This document shows, piece by piece, positions 1 to 6,879 of a stretch of 7,081 nt of DNA (position 1 is the first letter of the stretch; each line of letters starts with the position of its first letter). The position numbers and the translations under genes were made by a program. The notes beneath the pieces were generated by a model. That model was not told the origin of the DNA. It was given only the letters and a program-made list of their open reading frames with translations, and did no database searches. The stretch is from Clostridiales bacterium (GTDB lineage: Bacteria; Bacillota; Clostridia; Caldicoprobacterales; UBA3941): assembly GCA_012522165.1 (NCBI GenBank), contig JAAYKZ010000078.1, positions 1 through 7,081 of the forward strand, in the 5' to 3' direction.

Positions 1-1592
1 ATACAGAGGTTATCGACGCTCAAGGATACTATATTTCCCCAGGCTTTATGGACGGGCATATCCATGTGGAAAGCAGTATGATGACTGTGGGAGAATACGC
101 CCGTGCAGTATTGCCTCATGGTACAACTACTATTTTCATGGATCCCCATGAAATAGCCAATGTTTTGGGAATGCAAGGAATTAAATTAATGATCGAGGAA
201 AGTCGTTCCCTTCCCTTAAGGACTTATGTAGCCATGCCTTCTTGTGTCCCTGCGGCTCCAGGATTTGAGGATACTGGTGCATCTATAGGACCAGAGGATA
301 TTAGAGAAGCTATGAAATGGGATGAAGTTATTGGTCTCGGAGAAATGATGAACTTCCCGGGCGTTATTTATGGTGATGATTTTATACATCAGGAATTACA
401 AGCTACTTTAGAAGCAAACAAAATAGTGACTGGGCATTTTTCCATTCAAGAAACTGGTGCTGATCTAAATGCCTATATTGCCCCCGGTATTAGATGCTGT
501 CATGAGTCGGTAAGAGCTGAAGATGCATTGGAAAAAATGCGTTTAGGCATGTATGCACAGCTAAGAGAAGGTTCTGCCTGGCATGATGTAAAGGAAACCA
601 TTAAAAGCATTACTGAAAATTCTATTGATACTCGATACGCGACATTGGTAAGTGATGATACCCATCCTAATACGCTGATTACTTTAGGGCATCTAGACCA
701 TGTGGTACGAAGAGCCATTGAAGAAGGGGTAAATCCTATAACTGCTATTCAAATGGTAACCATTAATGTAGCACAATGTTTTGGTGTGGACAAGGATCTT
801 GGTACTATTTCACCTGGACGATGGGCGGATATCCTTCTTATAAGTGATCTTACTAAGGTCAAAGTTGAAAAAGTTATTGTAAACGGAGAGCTTGTAGCTG
901 AGACGGGTAATATGTTAGTAGAGATTCCTAAGGTGCAATATCCAAGCGCAGCTAAAAACACCGTTAATCTTTCAAAAGAATTAGAAGCTAAAGATTTTAT
1001 CATTGATGCACCTAATCCTAAAATGAATCAGGCTAGGGTTAGAGTAATAGAAGTTGTGGAAGCAAAGGTGGGCACTTATGCAAAAGAAGCTGATCTTCCC
1101 GTAGAAAAAGGTGTTGTTTTGAATGATACAAGTCAGGATATAATAAAAGCTGCTGTTGTAGAAAGGCATCGTGGTACCGGCACTATGGGAAAAGGATTTG
1201 TCAAAGGATTTAGTATTAAGGAAGGAGCAGTAGCATCTACCGTTGCCCACGATTCGCACAATCTCTTGATTTTAGGCACAAACGATGAAGATATGGCTTT
1301 GGCTGGTAATACATTAGCTAAGGTTGGTGGAGGTATGGTTGCCGTAAAAAATGGACAAGTAATTGCCCTTCTTCCCTTGCCTATTGCTGGGCTTATGTGC
1401 CAAGAACCGGCTGATGTGGTGGCAAAAAAAGTAGAAGAGTTAGATCTAGCTTGGAAAGAACTTGGCTGTAATATGGTTTCTCCATTTATGACCATGGCTT
1501 TAATTGCTCTAGCAGTATTACCAGAATTAAGGCTTACCAACAAAGGATTAGTAGATACTGTAAACTTTCAGTTTGTTGACTTGTTTTTATAA
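1..1592 (+). CDS. ade: Adenine deaminase, 5' end missing (partial)
   Basis: Converts adenine to hypoxanthine and ammonia in purine salvage; a cytoplasmic amidohydrolase-superfamily metalloenzyme. The reading frame is open from base 3 and already encodes family sequence (VIDAQGYYISPGF) before the first visible ATG at 48, so the true start lies upstream; roughly 50-70 N-terminal residues are missing compared with the usual 570-600. Counting from the Met at 48: metal-binding GHIHVESS (3-10), DPHEIANV (32-39), GLGEMMN with the probable metal-bridging Glu99, GH (129-130), CCHES (150-154) and SDDTHP (202-207, the metal-ligand Asp region). The C-terminal Ade domain shows VERHRGTG (371-378), STVAHDSHN (397-405), GTNDEDMA (410-417) and LPLPIAGLM (442-450). 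The ending (GLVDTVNFQFVDLFL) is typical, so the 3' end is intact. No U-tract terminator follows, so transcription may continue into the next gene. Family assignment is very secure; substrate is inferred from family. Confidence 0.95.
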   Translation, partial: TEVIDAQGYYISPGFMDGHIHVESSMMTVGEYARAVLPHGTTTIFMDPHEIANVLGMQGIKLMIEESRSLPLRTYVAMPSCVPAAPGFEDTGASIGPEDIREAMKWDEVIGLGEMMNFPGVIYGDDFIHQELQATLEANKIVTGHFSIQETGADLNAYIAPGIRCCHESVRAEDALEKMRLGMYAQLREGSAWHDVKETIKSITENSIDTRYATLVSDDTHPNTLITLGHLDHVVRRAIEEGVNPITAIQMVTINVAQCFGVDKDLGTISPGRWADILLISDLTKVKVEKVIVNGELVAETGNMLVEIPKVQYPSAAKNTVNLSKELEAKDFIIDAPNPKMNQARVRVIEVVEAKVGTYAKEADLPVEKGVVLNDTSQDIIKAAVVERHRGTGTMGKGFVKGFSIKEGAVASTVAHDSHNLLILGTNDEDMALAGNTLAKVGGGMVAVKNGQVIALLPLPIAGLMCQEPADVVAKKVEELDLAWKELGCNMVSPFMTMALIALAVLPELRLTNKGLVDTVNFQFVDLFL

Positions 1593-1601
1593 TACTATGT
1601 A

Positions 1602-1633
1602 CTTTCCAATTAATTATGTACTTAATTGGAAGG
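1602..1633. repeat. Inverted repeat between ade and the zinc-ribbon gene (possible operator)
   Basis: A 12-pair stem (11 Watson-Crick pairs plus one G-T) with arms CTTTCCAATTAA and TTAATTGGAAGG around an 8-base loop. It starts 9 bases after the ade stop. No run of T follows on either strand, so it is a poor intrinsic terminator. It lies immediately upstream of a TATAAT at 1636-1641, where a -35 element and operator would sit. It could be a repressor site, or an RNA hairpin protecting the 3' end of the ade message. The pairing is seen directly; the role is inferred. Confidence 0.45.
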
Positions 1634-1635
1634 GA

Positions 1636-1641
1636 TATAAT
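1636..1641 (+). promoter_or_regulatory. Candidate -10 box for the zinc-ribbon gene
   Basis: A perfect TATAAT lies 26 bases before the ATG at 1662. No good -35 hexamer is found at 16-18 bases upstream (ATTATG at 17), and that region is inside the inverted repeat. A start about 7 bases downstream would leave only a very short leader before the ribosome binding site. Such boxes are common by chance in AT-rich DNA, so this is tentative. Confidence 0.3.
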
Positions 1642-1661
1642 ATTGAGAAAGGGGACAGCTC

Positions 1662-2039
1662 ATGTTTTTCATTGGTATATTTGGAATCAATCAATCAGAA
1701 AAATATATGGATACATATAATAATGCTGTATGTCCATCATGTGGCGGGTTTACTCGGTTTGAAATATTTAAGACTTACTCATATTTCCATATATTTTTTA
1801 TACCTGTATTCAAATGGAATACAAGATATTTTGTAAAAACTGCCTGCTGTAATAGTGTTTATAAACTTGATCCTAATATAGGCAGGCTATATGATAAGGG
1901 ACATAATCCTGAAATCTTAAATGAGCATTTAGAGCCCCTAAATACCTACTATCCATATAAAACTTGCCCTAACTGCAGGGCTAATATTGAACCCAATTAC
2001 ATCTTCTGTCCCTACTGTGGTACAAAAATGTCCTCTTAA
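1662..2039 (+). CDS. Small zinc-ribbon protein of unknown function
   Basis: A 125-residue protein with four Cys groups: CPSC (24-27), CC (62-63), CPNC (102-105) and CPYCG (116-120). The first two groups look like one zinc site built around a conserved-looking core (YFHIFFIPVFKWNTRYFV, 41-58), and the last two like a separate C-terminal zinc ribbon. The N-terminus MFFIGIFGIN and the FHIFFIPxFKWN block resemble a family of small zinc-ribbon proteins common in Firmicutes (probably Pfam zinc_ribbon_15, from memory). No catalytic motif is present; the aromatic-rich core is too polar to be a clear membrane span. The start is supported by AAAGGGG at 1648-1654, seven bases before the ATG. The gene stands 69 bases after ade on the same strand and may be co-transcribed with it or use its own weak promoter. 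The TAA stop falls inside the terminator hairpin. That it is a gene is well supported; its function is unknown. Confidence 0.85.
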   Translation: MFFIGIFGINQSEKYMDTYNNAVCPSCGGFTRFEIFKTYSYFHIFFIPVFKWNTRYFVKTACCNSVYKLDPNIGRLYDKGHNPEILNEHLEPLNTYYPYKTCPNCRANIEPNYIFCPYCGTKMSS

Positions 2040-2059
2040 GAAAAGAGGACTTTTTGTTT
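2030..2059. terminator. Bidirectional intrinsic terminator between convergent genes
   Basis: An 8-bp perfect stem GTCCTCTT / AAGAGGAC (2030-2037 and 2043-2050) with a 5-base loop, followed on the + strand by TTTTTGTTTT. On the - strand the same stem is followed by ATTTTTG, so it can also end the Ca2+ ATPase transcript arriving from the other side. The TAA stop of the zinc-ribbon gene (2037-2039) lies in the stem-loop. Confidence 0.9.
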
Positions 2060-2157
2060 TATTTACTTAAATGAATGATAACTATTGAACTAGTATAACT
2101 GAACTGGCACAACAGATAAATTTTATATTTTTTATAACTAGCAGTAGTCAACAAACA

Positions 2158-4740
2158 CTAATATATAAAACTAGTTACGGCAAATTCTAAAAGAGAGAAT
2201 CCTAGGACTATCATCCACTCGCTAATACCTAATGCTTCTGTCTTCAAAATTGAAGATAAAAAAGGATTATATATTGCTAAAAGTAAAAGGATAAATGATG
2301 ATAGTACAGCAAAAAACAAATACTTATTTGCAAACAAGCCTGCCTCCCATACATCTCCATATTCAGATCTGCTTTCAAAAGCATAAATGAGTTCCGCCAT
2401 TATCAAAGTTGCAAATGCCACAGTTCTAGCCATTTCTAGATTTCCATTGGTTAGATATATTATTAACATAAAAGCAGTAATAGTACTACCACCAATTAAT
2501 GAGCCAGATATAAGGATCCTGGTTCCTAATCCCCTAGAAAAGATACTTTCATTGCTTTTTCGGGGAGGTCTATTCATTATATTGCTATCTGGGGGATCTA
2601 CACTCAAAGCTAAAGCAGGTAGGCCATCAGTTACAAGATTGATCCATAATATCTGTATTGGAATTAGGGGAACAGGCATACCATAAATAGCTGCAACAGC
2701 CATAGCTACTATTTCTCCTAAATTACATGCAAGCAAATAACGCAAAAATTTTCTTATATTATCGTAAATTATTCTCCCTTCCCTAATGGCCCCTACTATT
2801 GTAGCAAAATTATCATCTAGCAGCACCATAGATGAGGCTTCTTTAGCCACATCGGTTCCACTTTTACCCATAGCTATTCCTATATTAGCTTCCTTGAGAG
2901 CCGGTGCATCATTTACACCGTCTCCTGTCATAGCCACTATATTTTTTGGATTCTTCTTTAGAGCTTGGATTATCCTATATTTGTGCCTAGGCGATACCCT
3001 TGCAAAAACGGAAACTGATTCTACTTTTCTCTCTAGTTCTCTGTCATTCATGGCTTCAATTTCTTTACCTGTTAAAACATCATTTTTATTCAGTTTCATG
3101 CCTATTTGTTTGGCTATGGCAATTGCGGTTAATTTATGATCTCCGGTAATCATCACAGGTTTTATACCAGCTTGATAGCAACTTTTTATTGATTCGATAG
3201 TCTCTGGTCTAGGTGGATCTATCATGCCCTCTAAACCTACAAAGATAAGATTTTTTTCTATGTCTGTATCTCCAAGGTTTCGTGGAATAAAATCTAGTTT
3301 CCTGTATGCAAAACCTAAAACTCGTAATGCTTGACCAGCCATTTTTTCGTTAATAGCCATAACCTTTCTTTTTTCACTATGATTCATAATGGACAGGCCG
3401 TTGTTATCTAATTTTTTATTACAAAGTCCTAATATTATGTCAGGTGCTCCCTTTACAAATACATAAATATTTCCACTTTTATCTTTACATATTACACTCA
3501 TACGTTTTCTATCGGAATCAAAGGGAATTTCACCAATTCGTATATATTCACTTATAATTTTTTTACCAAAGCCACCTAGTTCAGATGCAGCTAATATAGC
3601 TGCTTCAGTAGGGTCGCCTATTATTTCTTCACCTTTGTATTCAGCATTGTTACAGAGGGCACCAATTATTAAGAGTTGCCTTAGTGTAGCACTTCTTTTT
3701 GCTTGACTGCTATAGTCTACATCCCTCATATCCACAAGTTGGCCATTGGCATAGATTTTCGTTACAGTCATCTTATTCTCAGTTAGTGTACCAGTTTTAT
3801 CAGAACATATTATATTGGTGCAGCCTAGAGTTTCTACAGCGGGAAGTTTACGTACCAACGCATTTCGTTTCAACATTCTCTGAACTCCTAAAGCTAATGT
3901 TACTGTAACAATAGCTGGTAGGCCTTCGGGTATAGCTGCTACGGCTAAGCTTGTTGCTGATAACAACATTGCATAAAAAGATTCACCTCTATAGATGCCC
4001 AATAGGAAAATAACCCCGCATATTCCTAGACAAATATATACCAATTGCTTACCTATCCTATCTAACCTTTTTTCAAGAGGTGTGCTTTCTCCTTCTACAC
4101 TTTGAATCATATGGGCTATACTTCCCATTTCTGTATTCATTCCAGTAGCTATTACAATAGCTTTCCCTCTTCCTGCAGTCAGGGTTGTTCCCATAAACAA
4201 TTTGTCTTTTTTATCATGGTTTTGAGCTGGAACTTTTTCTACAGCCACAGATTCCCCTGTTAAAATGGATTCGTTAACCTGAATTCCTAATCCTTCAATT
4301 AGCAAGCAATCAGCTGGTACAATATGGCCTGCTTCTAAGATAATTAGATCTCCTGGCACTATTTCCCGTGCTTGAATTTCCTTTTCTTTTCCATCCCTGA
4401 TTACAATAGCATGAGGCGCAGACAAATCTTTTAATGCCTCTAAGGATTTTTCGGTACGATATTCCTGAATAAAGCCTAAGACGGCATTCATGACTACAAT
4501 TATTATTATCGCTATGGCATCCATTGTCTCCCCAAGAGAAAAGGAAATTAAAGTTGCTGCTAGCAGCACCATAACCATAAAATCTTTAAATTGCGAAAAA
4601 AATATGGATATTGCTGATGCTTTTTTCCTTTCCATTAACTCATTATGACCATATTCAAGTAATCGCTTCTCTGCTTCCTTTTCAGACAAGCCATTATAAC
4701 CAATAGGTATCTGGTGTGTCTCTCTTAAAGCACTATCCAT
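2158..4740 (-). CDS. P-type Ca2+-transporting ATPase (type IIA, SERCA-like)
   Basis: Pumps Ca2+ out of the cytoplasm across the membrane using ATP. Numbering is from the upstream ATG at 4746. Order: N-terminal cation-ATPase domain; membrane helices M1-M2 (about 53-93); actuator domain with TGES (163-166); M3-M4 (about 234-280) with PEGLP (273-277); phosphorylation site DKTGT (Asp316); nucleotide domain with KGAP (432-435); TGDH (534-537) and TGDGVND (607-613); M5-M10 (about 665-860). By alignment from memory to SERCA, ligands of both Ca2+ sites are present: Glu274, Asn675, Glu678, Asn703, Thr706, Asp707 and Glu785. About 860 residues is slightly short for the family (usually 870-900); it ends right after M10 with no tail. 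Start choice: GGAGGG (4752-4747) directly abuts the ATG at 4746 but is six bases from the ATG at 4740, so 4740 is preferred. The gene is convergent with the zinc-ribbon gene, and a strong terminator separates it from the upstream phosphate operon. Ca2+ specificity rests on motifs; Mn2+ remains possible. Confidence 0.95.
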   Translation of the reverse strand: MDSALRETHQIPIGYNGLSEKEAEKRLLEYGHNELMERKKASAISIFFSQFKDFMVMVLLAATLISFSLGETMDAIAIIIIVVMNAVLGFIQEYRTEKSLEALKDLSAPHAIVIRDGKEKEIQAREIVPGDLIILEAGHIVPADCLLIEGLGIQVNESILTGESVAVEKVPAQNHDKKDKLFMGTTLTAGRGKAIVIATGMNTEMGSIAHMIQSVEGESTPLEKRLDRIGKQLVYICLGICGVIFLLGIYRGESFYAMLLSATSLAVAAIPEGLPAIVTVTLALGVQRMLKRNALVRKLPAVETLGCTNIICSDKTGTLTENKMTVTKIYANGQLVDMRDVDYSSQAKRSATLRQLLIIGALCNNAEYKGEEIIGDPTEAAILAASELGGFGKKIISEYIRIGEIPFDSDRKRMSVICKDKSGNIYVFVKGAPDIILGLCNKKLDNNGLSIMNHSEKRKVMAINEKMAGQALRVLGFAYRKLDFIPRNLGDTDIEKNLIFVGLEGMIDPPRPETIESIKSCYQAGIKPVMITGDHKLTAIAIAKQIGMKLNKNDVLTGKEIEAMNDRELERKVESVSVFARVSPRHKYRIIQALKKNPKNIVAMTGDGVNDAPALKEANIGIAMGKSGTDVAKEASSMVLLDDNFATIVGAIREGRIIYDNIRKFLRYLLACNLGEIVAMAVAAIYGMPVPLIPIQILWINLVTDGLPALALSVDPPDSNIMNRPPRKSNESIFSRGLGTRILISGSLIGGSTITAFMLIIYLTNGNLEMARTVAFATLIMAELIYAFESRSEYGDVWEAGLFANKYLFFAVLSSFILLLLAIYNPFLSSILKTEALGISEWMIVLGFSLLEFAVTSFIY

Positions 4741-4984
4741 GGACATCCCTCCACAAACTCATTAGCAAATATCTTCGTAAATATATGTAGTATCTATTTT
4801 CAGATACTGATTTTATATATATTAGGACAACTTCTTTAATATGACAGTAAAATTTATATAAATTTAGCTCTTTTCTAAACCTAAGTATTACAGATGAAAG
4901 AGTCTTTACCCTCTCTACTTAATATCAGTAATATCTACTTATCTAATCCATTTGACTTTTATTTACCTCGATAGAATATATAAT
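4741..4984. other. AT-rich leader/promoter region of the Ca2+ ATPase gene
   Basis: About 240 bases with no open reading frame of note. It must hold the ATPase promoter, since a strong terminator closes its upstream side, but I see no convincing -35/-10 pair on the - strand. Visible elements: the ribosome binding site GGAGGG at 4752-4747; a 7-bp inverted repeat AGTATCT / AGATACT (4789-4795 and 4802-4808); the palindrome AAAGAGTCTTT; and a direct repeat TCTACTTA at 4914-4921 and 4934-4941, exactly 20 bases apart. I looked for the Mn2+-sensing yybP-ykoY riboswitch, which often precedes such ATPases, and did not find its core. Confidence 0.4.
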
Positions 4985-5033
4985 AAAAGACTGTGGATAA
5001 TGGAAGAATTGCTTCCCTTATCCACAGTCTTTT
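4985..5033. terminator. Strong hairpin terminator with a DnaA box in each arm
   Basis: A 16-bp perfect stem (AAAAGACTGTGGATAA, 4985-5000, with its complement at 5018-5033), one mismatch, then five more pairs GGAAG / CTTCC and a 5-base loop. On the - strand it is followed by a T-rich run (TTTTATTATAT, partly within the stem), so it ends the PiT/DUF47 operon about 100 bases after that gene's stop. On the + strand the stem ends in TTTTT, so it may act both ways. The arms contain TGTGGATAA (4992-5000) and TTATCCACA (5018-5026), each a perfect match to the consensus DnaA box. Confidence 0.88.
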
Positions 5034-5130
5034 TCCGTAATTAATCCATTATTTTGATTGAATATATTTGATAAAAATAATAGTAATTGATAAATTAGCA
5101 CTTTGGCTAATCTGGTCAAGAAAAATAGAT
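5034..5130. other. Short 3' untranslated stretch after the DUF47 gene
   Basis: AT-rich non-coding DNA between the DUF47 stop and the terminator. It contains a small inverted repeat ATTAGC / GCTAAT (5094-5099 and 5106-5111), a weak hairpin without a clear T-run, and three copies of TTGAT. Nothing else is recognisable. Confidence 0.3.
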
Positions 5131-5760
5131 TTACATATTTTTCATTACAATAGTTTCTATGATATTTGCTACATCTTCACAGGCATCGCAGCATTTTTCC
5201 ATGCTTTCTATCAAGTCTCTCCATATAATTAATTTCACAGGATTAGTAGTATTTCTATAAAGATTTTTCATTTCATTTATGTAAAGCTTGTCCGCTATTT
5301 CTTCTAAGTTATTAATCTCAATGAATATATTATGTAGCTTTTTAAATTTTTTAAAATGTTCGAATTCTTCTAGTGCCTGCTTCATAAATTTGCAGCATTC
5401 CAATATAATATCTGCAAATTTTAGTAATTGTTTTGGTATGGATTGTACATTAAATATATTAATATTAAGCAATACGTCCTCAATAAAATCTGTTACATCA
5501 TCTATTTTTTCAGCCAGATTTACAATATCTTCTCTTTCAATAGGCGGTAAAAATTCTCTAGCGAGTTTGTTAATCAAATTGTGCTTTGATAGATCTGCAG
5601 AGTTCTCAATATCATGCATTTCTCTTATTCTCTGCTCTAATTTTTGTCGAGCAAATTCCCGTAAAGAATCGACTAAGAAATGGGCTGCTCTCAATGAATA
5701 TTCTGATAGACTGATAAAAGCCTTAAAATAATCAAAATCATTATTTTTTCTACTAAACAA
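5131..5760 (-). CDS. DUF47/PhoU-like phosphate transport accessory protein
   Basis: A 209-residue, all-helical cytoplasmic protein of the DUF47 (PhoU_div) family, which is typically encoded beside PiT phosphate transporters and thought to control or assist them. Family features seen: IENSADLSKH (51-60) and ReFLPPIEREDI (68-79) with acidic and His residues at the positions where PhoU-like proteins bind metal, KIDDVTDFIED (85-95), NNLEEIADKLY (150-160), and the end block ESMEKCCDACEDVANIIE (185-202). No signal peptide or membrane span. The start is TTG at 5760: AGGAGG lies seven bases upstream, an in-frame TAA just before it excludes a longer protein, and no ATG fits better. It begins 16 bases after the PiT stop and its ribosome binding site sits in that gap, so the two are an operon and may be translationally coupled. 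Length is normal. The exact regulatory role is inferred from family and context. Confidence 0.92.
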   Translation of the reverse strand: MFSRKNNDFDYFKAFISLSEYSLRAAHFLVDSLREFARQKLEQRIREMHDIENSADLSKHNLINKLAREFLPPIEREDIVNLAEKIDDVTDFIEDVLLNINIFNVQSIPKQLLKFADIILECCKFMKQALEEFEHFKKFKKLHNIFIEINNLEEIADKLYINEMKNLYRNTTNPVKLIIWRDLIESMEKCCDACEDVANIIETIVMKNM

Positions 5761-5776
5761 GATTTATCCTCCTCTT

Positions 5777-6829
5777 TTAAAATAATTTCATAAAAATTAA
5801 AGCCATTATATATCCGACCATACCACATCCTGGAAATGTCAATATCCATGCTGCAACCATTTCTTTTACCACATTCCAGTTGACGGAAGATAACCTTTTT
5901 GCAGCACCGACACCCATTATAGCTGTTGTCTTTGTATGAGTTGTACTAACAGGTATACCAAAGATTGAAGCAACTAATAAGCTTAAGGCACCAGCCATAT
6001 CAGCGGAAAAACCTTGGTAGGTTTCTAGTTTCACCATTCCCATGCCAACTGTTTTTATTATGCGATAACCTCCAATAGAGGTACCCAGCGCCATAACCAT
6101 AGAGCAAAGAATCATCAGCCACACAGGGATTATAAAACTAGTCACTTCTCCCTGTCCTCTTACTAGAAATATACCTAACATAAAAACACTCATAAATTTC
6201 TGTCCATCCTGTGCACCATGCATAAAGGCCATGGATGCCGCTGCTGCTATTTGTGCGTTGGAAAAGAAGGGATTTGTTTTACGTCTATCTGCCCTTTTAA
6301 ACAAAAATTCAACACAACGCACCGTTATAAATCCTAAGCCAAATCCTAAAACGGTAGACATCAATATACCATATATTACTTTAATCCATTCATCCATATT
6401 TATCCCTGACAATCCGCCTTGTAAAGCTATTGCAGCACCTGAAAGTCCTGCTATTAAAGCATGGCTTTCACTAGTAGGAATCCCAAATACCCATGCTAAA
6501 GTTGCCCATAATACAATTGCAAACATAGCAGCAGCCAGTGCCACTAAAGAGTCATGAGTATTTCCTCTGAAATCAACCATATTATAGATTGTCTGTGCAA
6601 CTGTTGCATTAATGATAGTCATAATTAAAACACCGAAAAAATTAAAAATAGCCGCCATAATTATTGCTTTCCTTGGACTAATAGAACGTGTTGAAATGCA
6701 AGTTGCTATAGCATTTGGTGCATCTGTCCAACCATTAACCAAAATAACTCCTAAGGTTAGTATTGTTATTATAAATAATGGGGGTGTTGTAATAAATTGG
6801 TATACAAAGTCTTGAAATGTAATTGTCAT
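5777..6829 (-). CDS. PiT-family inorganic phosphate transporter
   Basis: A membrane carrier that imports inorganic phosphate, in bacteria usually driven by protons and often as a neutral metal-phosphate complex. Numbering is from the upstream ATG at 6832 (351 residues, normal for short Firmicutes PiT; E. coli PitA is about 500). The internal duplication of the family is visible: NGWTDAPNAIAT (33-44) and PTSESHALIAGLSGAA (119-134) in the first half; HGAQDGQKFM (205-214) and PVSTTHTKTTAIMGVGAAKR (294-313) in the second. Hydrophobic spans run through most of the protein, with a cytoplasmic-looking basic loop at about 179-186. The second signature has Gln where E. coli PitA has Asn (GANDGQK). Start choice: GGAGG (6840-6836) is three bases from the ATG at 6832 and six from the ATG at 6829, so 6829 is slightly preferred. 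It is the first gene of an operon with the DUF47 protein. Confidence 0.95.
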   Translation of the reverse strand: MTITFQDFVYQFITTPPLFIITILTLGVILVNGWTDAPNAIATCISTRSISPRKAIIMAAIFNFFGVLIMTIINATVAQTIYNMVDFRGNTHDSLVALAAAMFAIVLWATLAWVFGIPTSESHALIAGLSGAAIALQGGLSGINMDEWIKVIYGILMSTVLGFGLGFITVRCVEFLFKRADRRKTNPFFSNAQIAAAASMAFMHGAQDGQKFMSVFMLGIFLVRGQGEVTSFIIPVWLMILCSMVMALGTSIGGYRIIKTVGMGMVKLETYQGFSADMAGALSLLVASIFGIPVSTTHTKTTAIMGVGAAKRLSSVNWNVVKEMVAAWILTFPGCGMVGYIMALIFMKLF

Positions 6830-6849
6830 CATATTCCTCCACTATTTGT

Positions 6850-6879
6850 ATTATATTTTGTCTTTTTCTAAAATGGAAA
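6850..6879 (-). promoter_or_regulatory. Candidate promoter of the PiT/DUF47 operon
   Basis: On the - strand, a perfect TATAAT (6855-6850) is preceded at 18 bases by TTTCCA (6879-6874), four of six matches to the -35 consensus. Transcription would start about seven bases downstream, giving a very short leader before GGAGG at 6840. The -35 element lies in the left arm of the palindrome at 6868-6895. Confidence 0.45.

Noticed and set aside
500..1543. Four - strand reading frames of 72-136 codons inside ade
   Set aside because: All are antisense shadows of a clearly conserved gene; the translations show no domain.
1573..1836. An 87-codon + strand reading frame overlapping the ade end and the zinc-ribbon gene
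   Set aside because: It overlaps both real genes in another frame, has no ribosome binding site and no recognisable protein motif.
2387..3908. Three + strand reading frames of 69-117 codons within the ATPase gene
   Set aside because: Antisense to a fully conserved P-type ATPase, with no ribosome binding sites or motifs of their own.
4747..4984. A riboswitch (yybP-ykoY or similar) in the ATPase leader
   Set aside because: The conserved GGGGAGTAG-type core and the paired stems are absent on the - strand.
4952..4984. A + strand promoter (TTGACT ... TATAAT) driving a small RNA that ends at the 5033 terminator
   Set aside because: The spacing is 21 bases, too long for a normal promoter, and the transcript would be little more than the hairpin.
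4985..5033. Part of a chromosomal replication origin because of the DnaA boxes
   Set aside because: Only one inverted pair exists, inside a terminator, with no box cluster, no unwinding region and no dnaA/dnaN neighbours.
5288..5731. A 147-codon + strand reading frame opposite the DUF47 gene
   Set aside because: Antisense shadow of a conserved helical protein; Ser/Asn/Ile-rich translation without any domain.
6231..6815. Two + strand reading frames opposite the PiT gene
   Set aside because: Antisense to conserved membrane segments; hydrophobic content simply mirrors the real gene.
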